Assembly (NCBI GenBank): GCA_020053565.1
Contig: JAGVMY010000127.1
Location: 1 to 5,349 of the forward strand
Reading direction: 5' to 3'
DNA from: Thermodesulfovibrionales bacterium
Lineage (GTDB): Bacteria; Nitrospirota; Thermodesulfovibrionia; Thermodesulfovibrionales; SM23-35
Length of the DNA stretch: 5,349 nt
Numbering within the stretch: position 1 is the first letter of the stretch; every line of letters begins with the position of its first letter. The position numbers and the translations under genes are program-made. The notes beneath the pieces are model-generated. The model saw only the letters and a program-made list of their open reading frames with translations. It was not told the DNA's origin and did no database searches. Shown piece after piece: positions 1 to 5,349 of the stretch.

Positions 1-1326
1 ACAAAAGAGCAGATCGCAAAAGGAAAATACAGGATAGGTGAGGGTATTGTAGGAAGTGTTTTAGAAAAGGGTTCACCCCTGGTTATTCCCAATGTGGGAG
101 AGGAGCCATTGTTTCTCAATAAGACAGGTTCAAGGATGAAAAGGGATGGCATTTCTTTTCTCTGTGTGCCGATTACATTTAAGGGGGAATCCGTTGGAGT
201 CCTGAGTGCTGACAGAATTTTTAAAGACAGCACCATAACAGTTGACGAGGATATCAGGGTTCTGGAAATAATAGCATCAATTATCGCCCAATATGTAATC
301 CTATGGAAACATTACAAAGAATCAGAGCAAGAAAAAGAAAATCTTAAACACGAACTAAAAGGGAGATACAGTCTCCCAAATATCATTGGAAGCTCAGACA
401 GGATGCAGGAGGTTTTTGAGGCTGCCCATCGTGTTGCTGATTCAAAAGCGACTGTAATTTTATACGGAGAAAGTGGTACAGGGAAAGAGCTGATTGCAAA
501 AGCAATTCATTATATGAGTCCACGTGCAAAATGGCCATTTATAAAATTTAATTGTGCAGCCATACCTGAAGGGTTACTTGAATCAGAACTCTTTGGTCAT
601 GAAAAGGGGGCATTTACAGGTGCCATCATTGCAAGAAAAGGAAAGTTCGAGCTCGCCTCAGGAGGGACAATACTCCTTGATGAGATTGGCGATTTGCCTA
701 TAAGCCTCCAGCCAAAGATATTGCGTGTGCTCCAAGAAAAGGAGTTTGAACGTGTTGGCGGAGAAAGGACGATAAAGGTTGATGTGAGACTTATCACTGC
801 AACAAGCAGAAATCTTGAAGAGCTTGTTTCAATGAGTAAATTCAGAGAGGATCTCTACTACAGACTTAATGTGATACCAATATCTCTTCCATCACTCAGA
901 GCGCGGAAGGAAGATATTCCAATTCTGGTAGAGTATTTTCTCATACGGTTTAACGAGGAAAACACAAAGAGTATATCCATATCATCTGATGCACTCAAGG
1001 TGCTGGTGGATTATAACTGGCCCGGGAATGTGAGGGAGCTTGAAAATACCATAGAACGGTTGGTTATCATGACCAATAAAGAAACCATTACGTCTTCAGA
1101 CCTCCCGATAAATTTCAAATTAGTTGCACCAAAAGGTATCTTGCACAACGAGTCACTAAAGTCAGGGGTCGAGGATATGGAGAAATCGAATATCCTCACT
1201 GCCCTTGAGCAGTCTGGCTGGGTTCAGGCAAAGGCAGCACGGATAGTAGGTCTTACACCAAGACAGATAGGGTATAAGATGAAAAAGTATGGGATAACTA
1301 ACGATCAGCCTCAATCTCGCTTATAA
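1..1326 (+). CDS. nifA: NifA-type sigma54-dependent transcriptional activator, 5'-truncated by window edge
   Basis: An enhancer-binding protein that remodels sigma54-RNA polymerase to switch on nitrogen-fixation genes. The frame is open from base 1, so the ATG at 94 is internal and the true start lies upstream; 441 residues are visible. Counting from base 1, residues 1-95 are the end of a GAF sensor domain ([11 protein letters not shown], then LCVPI and GVLSADR). A charged, coiled-coil-like linker spans about 105-122. The AAA+ domain follows: Walker A GESGTGKE 156-163, sigma54-contact loop GAFTGA 203-208, Walker B LLDE ending at D227/E228, arginine fingers in REDLYYR 282-288, and sensor [10 protein letters not shown] 342-349. 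The C-terminal Fis-type helix-turn-helix, about 403-433 ([20 protein letters not shown]), closely matches the NifA signature as I remember it, which is why I prefer NifA to NtrC or other activators. No receiver domain is seen. Only two cysteines are visible (55, 185), so the C-X11-C / C-X4-C switch of oxygen-sensitive NifA is absent. A 229-bp gap separates it from the porin operon, a plausible target. Confidence 0.9.
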   Translation, partial: TKEQIAKGKYRIGEGIVGSVLEKGSPLVIPNVGEEPLFLNKTGSRMKRDGISFLCVPITFKGESVGVLSADRIFKDSTITVDEDIRVLEIIASIIAQYVILWKHYKESEQEKENLKHELKGRYSLPNIIGSSDRMQEVFEAAHRVADSKATVILYGESGTGKELIAKAIHYMSPRAKWPFIKFNCAAIPEGLLESELFGHEKGAFTGAIIARKGKFELASGGTILLDEIGDLPISLQPKILRVLQEKEFERVGGERTIKVDVRLITATSRNLEELVSMSKFREDLYYRLNVIPISLPSLRARKEDIPILVEYFLIRFNEENTKSISISSDALKVLVDYNWPGNVRELENTIERLVIMTNKETITSSDLPINFKLVAPKGILHNESLKSGVEDMEKSNILTALEQSGWVQAKAARIVGLTPRQIGYKMKKYGITNDQPQSRL

Positions 1327-1421
1327 ATCGCTACCACTGCTCCTTCACGGCACTTAGATTTGCAGACTCATTTGAGTTTTTCAACAAGTCTCTTGTTACT
1401 GGTTCAGTTTGTCATCTAAAA

Positions 1422-1445
1422 TTGTATCAACCTACAAAAATGTAG
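1422..1445. promoter_or_regulatory. overlapping short palindromes upstream of the porin operon, possible activator site
   Basis: TTGTA (1422-1426) pairs with TACAA (1433-1437), and CTACA (1432-1436) pairs with TGTAG (1441-1445) across AAAA. The block lies about 45-80 bp upstream of the -24 motif, close to where enhancer sites of sigma54 activators are usually found. The classic NifA site is TGT-N10-ACA; here TGT and ACA are separated by 8 bases, so it is not a canonical match. It could be a divergent activator site, another regulator's operator, or chance in AT-rich DNA. Confidence 0.25.
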
Positions 1446-1487
1446 CATTTCTAATGATTAATAAACTTATAAATCAATATCTTACGG

Positions 1488-1504
1488 TTGGCACGGTTTT
1501 CGAT
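1488..1504 (+). promoter_or_regulatory. candidate sigma54 (-24/-12) promoter of the porin-amtB-glnK operon
   Basis: TTGGCACG at 1488-1495 matches the -24 part of the sigma54 consensus (YTGGCACG-N4-TTGCW) at all eight positions. After four bases (GTTT), the -12 part reads TCGAT, which matches three of five positions; the usual GC is GA here. The predicted transcription start is near 1515, leaving a leader of about 40 nt before the GTG at 1556. A NifA-type activator encoded just upstream and nitrogen-uptake genes downstream support the call. The weak -12 half is the main doubt. Confidence 0.55.
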
Positions 1505-1555
1505 AAATAATCAGCAGACATCAAAGAGAAAATATGGTAAGAGAGGAGGTTACTT

Positions 1556-2356
1556 GTGAAAAATTTTAGAATCTGTATCACAACAATAGTTATGTTGTTG
1601 TGTATTTCTCTGAGTGGTGCATATGCTGAGGAACAAAAGGCAGAAGATCCTAAGATAACAGGGAGTATTTCAACAGGAGTATTTAATCGATATATATTCA
1701 GGGGATATGAGTTTGGTTCAAAGAGTGCTGTCATTCAGCCTACTGTAACTATCTCTTATAAGGGATTTTCAGTAACCTTCTGGGGGAACATTGATAGCAA
1801 TGAACATGCAACACAGTTATTTACACCTGACAGGCCTGGTAGAAAGAGCTTTAACGAGACTGATTTAACGCTGAGTTATACCTATGCTATTGATAAACTG
1901 AGTCTCACCGGTGGATATATTTACTATGCGACAAAATATACTGCTGAGACCGTGGAGCTGTTTTTAAGTGCGAGTTACGACATCATTACTAAGCCAACAG
2001 TGACAATTTACCGTGATATAGCCTCATATCCAGGCACTTATATCAACTTTTCCCTATCACACTCTGAGAAAGTTTACAAGGATATAACTCTTGATCTTGG
2101 TACTTCTGCAGGATACTTTGCAGGTGATGATGATGCTTTTAAAACAGAGAGTAGCACAGGCAAAAAATATAGGGCATTTCATGACGGGATGGTAAAAGCA
2201 AGCTTCACAGTACCCATAACAAAGAATGTGTCAGTACAGCCTCTTGTGCAGTACTGTTTTCCACTTTCTGATAAGGCAAAAAGGCATAGGTATAACCCTA
2301 ACGGGCATCTCGATGAAACCTTTGCGTATGGCATTAACCTTACATATAGCTTATAA
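1556..2356 (+). CDS. outer-membrane beta-barrel protein, TorF/Gcw_chp-like putative porin
   Basis: A 266-residue secreted protein, probably a small outer-membrane pore. The GTG start at 1556 is chosen because AGGAGGT (1544-1550) lies five bases upstream and the frame then opens with a clean signal peptide: basic MKNFR, a hydrophobic core about 6-20, and cleavage after AYA (residue 24). The mature part alternates polar and hydrophobic residues and is rich in Tyr, Thr and Ser, as in beta-strands. SISTGVFNRYIFRGYEF (about 37-53) resembles the N-terminal strand of the TorF/Gcw_chp family (PF09694), whose members carry a similar Y-x-FRG motif. The chain ends in INLTYSL, barrel-like, but lacks the usual terminal Phe/Trp. 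It is the first gene of the operon, 18 bp before amtB. From context I infer that it admits ammonium or other small nitrogen solutes; no substrate can be read from the sequence. Family assignment comes from motif recognition, so the exact family is uncertain. Confidence 0.7.
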   Translation: MKNFRICITTIVMLLCISLSGAYAEEQKAEDPKITGSISTGVFNRYIFRGYEFGSKSAVIQPTVTISYKGFSVTFWGNIDSNEHATQLFTPDRPGRKSFNETDLTLSYTYAIDKLSLTGGYIYYATKYTAETVELFLSASYDIITKPTVTIYRDIASYPGTYINFSLSHSEKVYKDITLDLGTSAGYFAGDDDAFKTESSTGKKYRAFHDGMVKASFTVPITKNVSVQPLVQYCFPLSDKAKRHRYNPNGHLDETFAYGINLTYSL

Positions 2357-2374
2357 AATTTTTTGGAGGAAGAA

Positions 2375-3733
2375 ATGAAACGTTTGATAAGTATAATTAT
2401 ATTAATTGAGCTGGTAGTTTTTACGAGCTTTCTGTTTGCTGAGGAGCAGGCCAATCTTCCTCCTCCCGCTGCGGTTGAGCAGGCACTTCCTGCTCAACCG
2501 GCATCGCCAAAGATCGATTCTGGTGATACTGCGTTTGTCCTTTTATCTGCTGCACTTGTAATGCTTATGACTCCAGGACTTGCCTTGTTTTATGGAGGAA
2601 TGGTTCGAGGGAAGAATGTCCTCGGAACTATTATGCAGAGTTTCGTTGCAATAGCTATTGTGAGCGTTCAATGGATATTATTTGGTTACAGTCTCGCTTT
2701 TGGCCCTGACGTGGGGGGAATAATAGGTAACCTCAGCTGGATAGGATTAAATGGAGTTGGTCTTGTTCCCAATCCTGATTATGCCCCTACTGTTCCACAT
2801 ATTGCGTTTATGATATATCAGGCTATGTTTGCTGTCATAACCCCTGCACTCATTACAGGTGCATTTGCAGAAAGAATGAAATTTTCTGCCTTCTTTATGT
2901 TTATACTCGTATGGTCTACAGTGGTCTATGACCCAATTGCACACTGGGTATGGGGAAACGGTGGATGGCTGAAAAACATGGGTGTGTTAGATTTTGCAGG
3001 TGGTCTCGTGGTGCATCTCTCATCAGGGATATCTGCTCTCGCAGCCGCGGTTATTATTGGTAAAAGGAAAGGGTATATGCAAGAAGCAATTGTACCACAT
3101 AACCTCCCAATGACTGTGCTTGGTGCAGGGCTCTTATGGTTTGGCTGGTTTGGTTTCAATGCAGGGAGCGCTCTCTCTTCAGGGGCATTGAGTGCAATGG
3201 CATTTGTAGTGACTCATACGTCTGCTGTTGCAGCGACACTTATTTGGGTCATTATAGAATGGCTACACAGGGGAAGGCCTACAATGTTTGGTGCTGCTAC
3301 TGGTTCAATTGCGGGACTTGCAACAATAACACCGGCATCTGGTTTTGTTGGACCAATGTCTGCGCTAATCATTGGAGTCGTTGCAGGCTCCCTCTGTTAC
3401 CTGTCATTGAATATGAAAAATAGATTTGGTTATGACGATTCACTTGATGCCTTCGGTGTACACGGAATCGGGGGCATGGCAGGGGTATTATGCACAGGTC
3501 TCTTTGCACAGAAACTCATTAATCCGACAGGGGCTGACGGATTGTTTTTCGGAAACTATAAGATGTTTGTCTCTCAGGCGATTGCGGTGCTCGTTATAGC
3601 TGCTTATTCATTTATTATGGCAACAATTATTTTGAAGTTGCTTGACAGGTTTGTTGGGTTAAGGGTTAATGAAGAATCAGAGGTGACCGGCCTCGATATA
3701 TCTCAACATGGTGAAAGTGGGTATACGTTTTGA
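2375..3733 (+). CDS. amtB: ammonium channel AmtB (Amt/Mep/Rh family) with signal peptide
   Basis: A 452-residue inner-membrane ammonium channel. The frame can be opened at TTG 2363, but GGAGGA (2365-2370) lies just before ATG 2375, and that start gives a clean 22-residue signal peptide ending FLFA, the same length as in E. coli AmtB. A Pro/Ala-rich stretch (about 23-48) precedes the first membrane helix and is roughly 20 residues longer than in E. coli. Eleven membrane helices are expected. The key pore residues of E. coli AmtB all have counterparts: F152 and F261 (gate), W193 and S265 (periplasmic ammonium site), D206 in LDFAGG, and the twin histidines H214 and H363 (FGVHGIGG). The signature GWFGFNAGS is intact at 257-265. 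The C-terminal tail LRVNEESEVTGLDISQHGE, needed for regulation by GlnK, is well conserved, so this channel evolved with a PII partner. That partner follows 52 bp downstream but is broken by an IS. Confidence 0.96.
   Translation: MKRLISIIILIELVVFTSFLFAEEQANLPPPAAVEQALPAQPASPKIDSGDTAFVLLSAALVMLMTPGLALFYGGMVRGKNVLGTIMQSFVAIAIVSVQWILFGYSLAFGPDVGGIIGNLSWIGLNGVGLVPNPDYAPTVPHIAFMIYQAMFAVITPALITGAFAERMKFSAFFMFILVWSTVVYDPIAHWVWGNGGWLKNMGVLDFAGGLVVHLSSGISALAAAVIIGKRKGYMQEAIVPHNLPMTVLGAGLLWFGWFGFNAGSALSSGALSAMAFVVTHTSAVAATLIWVIIEWLHRGRPTMFGAATGSIAGLATITPASGFVGPMSALIIGVVAGSLCYLSLNMKNRFGYDDSLDAFGVHGIGGMAGVLCTGLFAQKLINPTGADGLFFGNYKMFVSQAIAVLVIAAYSFIMATIILKLLDRFVGLRVNEESEVTGLDISQHGESGYTF
2472..2500 (+). repeat. 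perfect 12-bp inverted repeat (strong stem-loop) inside the amtB 5' coding region
   Basis: CGGTTGAGCAGG (2472-2483) and CCTGCTCAACCG (2489-2500) are exact reverse complements separated by CACTT. The stem is GC-rich in AT-rich surroundings and sits about 100 nt after the amtB start. It encodes part of the Pro/Ala-rich segment between signal peptide and first helix (AVEQALPAQPA). No T-run follows, so it is not an ordinary intrinsic terminator. It could modulate translation, RNA stability or transcription, be a protein-binding palindrome, or be a small palindromic insertion tolerated in a flexible linker. Confidence 0.85.
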
Positions 3734-3776
3734 TTTGCATCATTTTCAAGGAAAATTTAATAGTATCTCTCAGTAA

Positions 3777-3908
<132 letters not shown>

Positions 3909-3927
3909 GAGAATTTTGTTAAGGTAA

Positions 3928-3986
3928 ATTAACTCTCCTTCTGGTAAAATTTGTTGCCTCAAAAATCAAACAAAAGGAGAGTTAAT
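3928..3986 (+). promoter_or_regulatory. ribosome-site-sequestering hairpin in the transposase leader
   Basis: ATTAACTCTCCTT (3928-3940) is the exact reverse complement of AAGGAGAGTTAAT (3974-3986), with a 33-nt loop. The right arm contains the whole AAGGAG ribosome site and the first two bases of the transposase ATG at 3985. In RNA starting upstream of 3928, such as read-through from the amtB operon, the stem would bury the start site and suppress transposase. This matches the known strategy of IS10 and IS50, whose outside transcripts fold to block transposase translation. Confidence 0.8.
3942..3950 (+). promoter_or_regulatory. possible extended -10 promoter of the transposase
   Basis: TGGTAAAAT at 3942-3950 fits an extended -10 element (TGn followed by a TATAAT-like hexamer, five of six matching). 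No good -35 lies at 17 bp spacing; TTGTTA at 3916-3921 is 23 bp away, too far. A start near 3957 would fall inside the hairpin loop, so the element's own transcript would lack the left arm and be translatable. That logic is the main support for an otherwise weak promoter. Confidence 0.35.
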
Positions 3987-5175
3987 GAACCTAAGAGAAA
4001 CAATATCATGGATAAAGGCAAAAATACAATCGGATTTATTTCCGCATCTTAAGGAAAATTTCACGGACCCGATAACAGAGAAGCAAAAGAAGCTGATAAT
4101 GATATTAGAAATGGTGGAAATAGAGAAGCATGTAAAGTCACCGGAGTACCAATGGATGGGGCGAAAACTGAAGGATCGGTATGCGATAGCGAGGGCATTT
4201 GTAGCGAAGGCAGTATATAACTATGGGACAACAGGTGCATTGATAGAAGAACTCAAGAGCATGTCGAATTTAGGAAGAATATGCGGTTTTGAGAGCAAGA
4301 GTTGTGTAGTAACCCGTGAAAGTTACTTAGCAGGTGGCAAATTGCTCAGGATAGTAAAGAAGAAGAGTTCGTTTCCATCTGAATCGACATTTTCGAGGGC
4401 ATTCAAAGAATTTGCAGAAAGTGAATTAGGGGACCAAGTGCACAAGGCGTTGGTAGGGGAAAATCTATCGGATCAGATAATTGGACATATATCGCGGGAT
4501 GCAACTGCAATAGTAGGGAATGAAAAGCCTGCAAAGAGAGATAAGAGAGCGGAGGGCAAGGAAGAAATAAAAGCGGACCCCCCCAAAAGAGGCCGTCCTA
4601 AAAAAGGAGAAAACAGGGCTGACAAAAAAGAGGATAAACGGCTAAACAGGCAGGTCAATCAAACACCTGCTGAAGCCCTAAAGGATATACCTACGGTCTG
4701 TAATGTCGGGAGTAAGACGAATGCCCAGGGCTATAAGGAGACGTGGATAGGATATAAGTTTCATGTAGATACAAATGATTGTGGACTGCCTATAACGACA
4801 GTATTAACATCGGCGTCATTACATGACAGTCAAGTAGCAATCCCGATGATGAAGATGACAACAGATAGGGTAACGTATTTGTATGATCTGATGGATTCCG
4901 CATATGATGCCAAACCGATACACGAAGTAAGCAAGGCATTAGGTCATGTGCCGATTATAGACAGGAATCCTCGGCGCGGAGATGCATTGCCGATGTCACC
5001 GGCTGAGGCATTGAGATATAACGAAAGGACCGCTGCAGAGAGATTTAACAGTAGACTGAAGGGTGAGTTCGGTGGTGAAACTGTAATGGTGCGTGGACAT
5101 AAAAAAGTGAAGCTGCACCTCATGTTTGGAGTGATAGCGTTATTTGCTGACCACTTACTCAGGCTGATAACATAA
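3985..5175 (+). CDS. IS transposase, DDE (RNase H-like) with YREK signature
   Basis: A 396-residue transposase that cuts and joins the IS ends. AAGGAG (3974-3979) is well placed before ATG 3985. An N-terminal helical region with a DUF772-like segment spans about 55-155 (YAIARAFVAKAVYNYGTTGAL, LGRICGFE, FPSESTFSRAFKEF). The catalytic domain shows D172 in SRDATAI, D304 in LMDSAYDA and E352. Y345-N-E-R348-T-A-A-E352 then K359 fits the Y(2)R(3)E(6)K signature of IS4-related transposases exactly. T276-ASLHDS-282 is the strand-and-turn seen in IS5/IS1182-type proteins. Between D172 and the GYKFHVD strand (256-262) lies a highly charged Lys/Arg-rich segment (about 177-222) holding an AT-hook-like RGRPKK (202-207). 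The frame has no stops or visible shifts and all catalytic residues are present, so the element may be active. The precise ISfinder family cannot be fixed by eye. Confidence 0.92.
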   Translation: MNLRETISWIKAKIQSDLFPHLKENFTDPITEKQKKLIMILEMVEIEKHVKSPEYQWMGRKLKDRYAIARAFVAKAVYNYGTTGALIEELKSMSNLGRICGFESKSCVVTRESYLAGGKLLRIVKKKSSFPSESTFSRAFKEFAESELGDQVHKALVGENLSDQIIGHISRDATAIVGNEKPAKRDKRAEGKEEIKADPPKRGRPKKGENRADKKEDKRLNRQVNQTPAEALKDIPTVCNVGSKTNAQGYKETWIGYKFHVDTNDCGLPITTVLTSASLHDSQVAIPMMKMTTDRVTYLYDLMDSAYDAKPIHEVSKALGHVPIIDRNPRRGDALPMSPAEALRYNERTAAERFNSRLKGEFGGETVMVRGHKKVKLHLMFGVIALFADHLLRLIT

Positions 5176-5220
5176 AAAAGAGAGCGATGATGAAGATTTT
5201 GTGCAATAAAGGGATGTCTG

Positions 5221-5257
5221 CGTCCAAAACTGAACAAAAAGGTAGTGTGGACGTTTT
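5221..5257 (+). terminator. weak stem-loop followed by T-rich stretch, possible IS transcript terminator
   Basis: CGTCCA (5221-5226) pairs with TGGACG (5248-5253), followed directly by TTTTCTT. The stem is only 6 bp and the loop 21 nt, so it is a poor intrinsic terminator; it is listed because it is the only such structure in the non-coding tail of the IS (5176-5327). Confidence 0.2.
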
Positions 5258-5327
5258 CTTAGCAGAATAAGTGCTTGGATTTCAGTGAAGCCCTAATAAA
5301 AGGGGTAGGCAAAGTGGTTTTATAAAT

Positions 5328-5344
5328 ACTTTTGCAAGAGCCTC
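5328..5344 (-). repeat. right terminal inverted repeat of the IS
   Basis: ACTTTTGCAAGAGCCTC, exact reverse complement of 3882-3898. The five bases after it (ATTTG, 5345-5349) are presumed to be the resumed PII gene. Confidence 0.93.
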
Positions 5345-5349
5345 ATTTG

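Noticed and set aside
94..96. ATG at 94 as the nifA start
   Set aside because: The frame is open from base 1 and encodes recognisable GAF sequence ([11 protein letters not shown]), so the gene begins before the window.
1366..1397. Hairpins ACTCA-TT-TGAGT and AACAAG-TCT-CTTGTT after nifA, as a terminator
   Set aside because: Stems are only 5-6 bp with tiny loops, and the T-run lies between them rather than after the better stem; not convincing.
1474..1734. 86-codon minus-strand frame across the porin promoter and signal peptide
   Set aside because: It overlaps the real porin start and promoter motif; no ribosome site or similarity recognised.
2363..2374. TTG at 2363 as the amtB start
   Set aside because: It overlaps the GGAGGA ribosome site, which is properly spaced for ATG 2375; the later start also gives a clean signal peptide.
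3136..3423. 95-codon open frame inside amtB, same strand
   Set aside because: Alternate-frame shadow of a highly conserved channel gene, rich in Cys and Trp, with no ribosome site or recognisable domain.
3742..3756. ATTTTC-AAG-GAAAAT hairpin between amtB and glnK
   Set aside because: Short and almost all A/T, with no T-run; expected often by chance in AT-rich spacer DNA.
4576..4588. Run of seven C followed by AAAA in the transposase as a programmed frameshift site
   Set aside because: The transposase is complete in one frame, with all catalytic residues downstream, so no frameshift is needed.
4944..5237. 97-codon minus-strand frame overlapping the transposase 3' end
   Set aside because: It runs antisense to the conserved YREK region, and its composition looks like a shadow.

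Overview
This window is the regulatory and transport edge of a nitrogen-fixation / ammonium-uptake locus, with an insertion sequence (IS) at its right end. All genes lie on the + strand. The organism looks like a moderately AT-rich Gram-negative bacterium: there is an outer-membrane barrel protein with a signal peptide, Arg is mostly AGA/AGG, ATA (Ile) is frequent, and ribosome sites are strong GGAGG types. A diazotroph of the Nitrospirota (Thermodesulfovibrionia-like) or Desulfobacterota would fit, but no taxonomic marker is present, so this is only an inference.

Layout. Bases 1-1326 hold the C-terminal 441 codons of a NifA-type sigma54 activator (GAF, AAA+ with GAFTGA loop, Fis-type HTH); its start lies outside the window. 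A 229-bp gap follows. It holds overlapping short palindromes (1422-1445) and a sequence with a perfect sigma54 -24 half (1488-1504). Next comes a compact operon: an outer-membrane beta-barrel of TorF/Gcw_chp type (1556-2356), an AmtB-type ammonium channel (start corrected to 2375, to 3733), and a glnB/glnK-type PII gene (from 3786). A strong 12-bp palindrome (2472-2500) is embedded in the 5' coding part of amtB.

The PII gene is broken after codon 32 by a 1463-bp IS (3882-5344). The IS has 17-bp perfect terminal inverted repeats and one intact 396-aa DDE transposase with a Y(2)R(3)E(6)K signature. The PII frame runs 8 codons into the IS and stops, giving a 40-residue chimera without the T-loop. 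Inside the IS, a 13-bp perfect inverted repeat can fold to hide the transposase ribosome site and start codon. An extended -10 sequence sits in the loop of that hairpin, so only read-through RNA from the amt operon should be able to form it.

How it fits together. NifA would drive the porin-amtB-glnK operon from the -24/-12 promoter under nitrogen limitation. The barrel could let ammonium or small solutes cross the outer membrane, AmtB would take them across the inner membrane, and GlnK would normally plug AmtB and report nitrogen status. The IS has removed this GlnK copy, so in this strain AmtB gating must rely on another PII protein or be lost.
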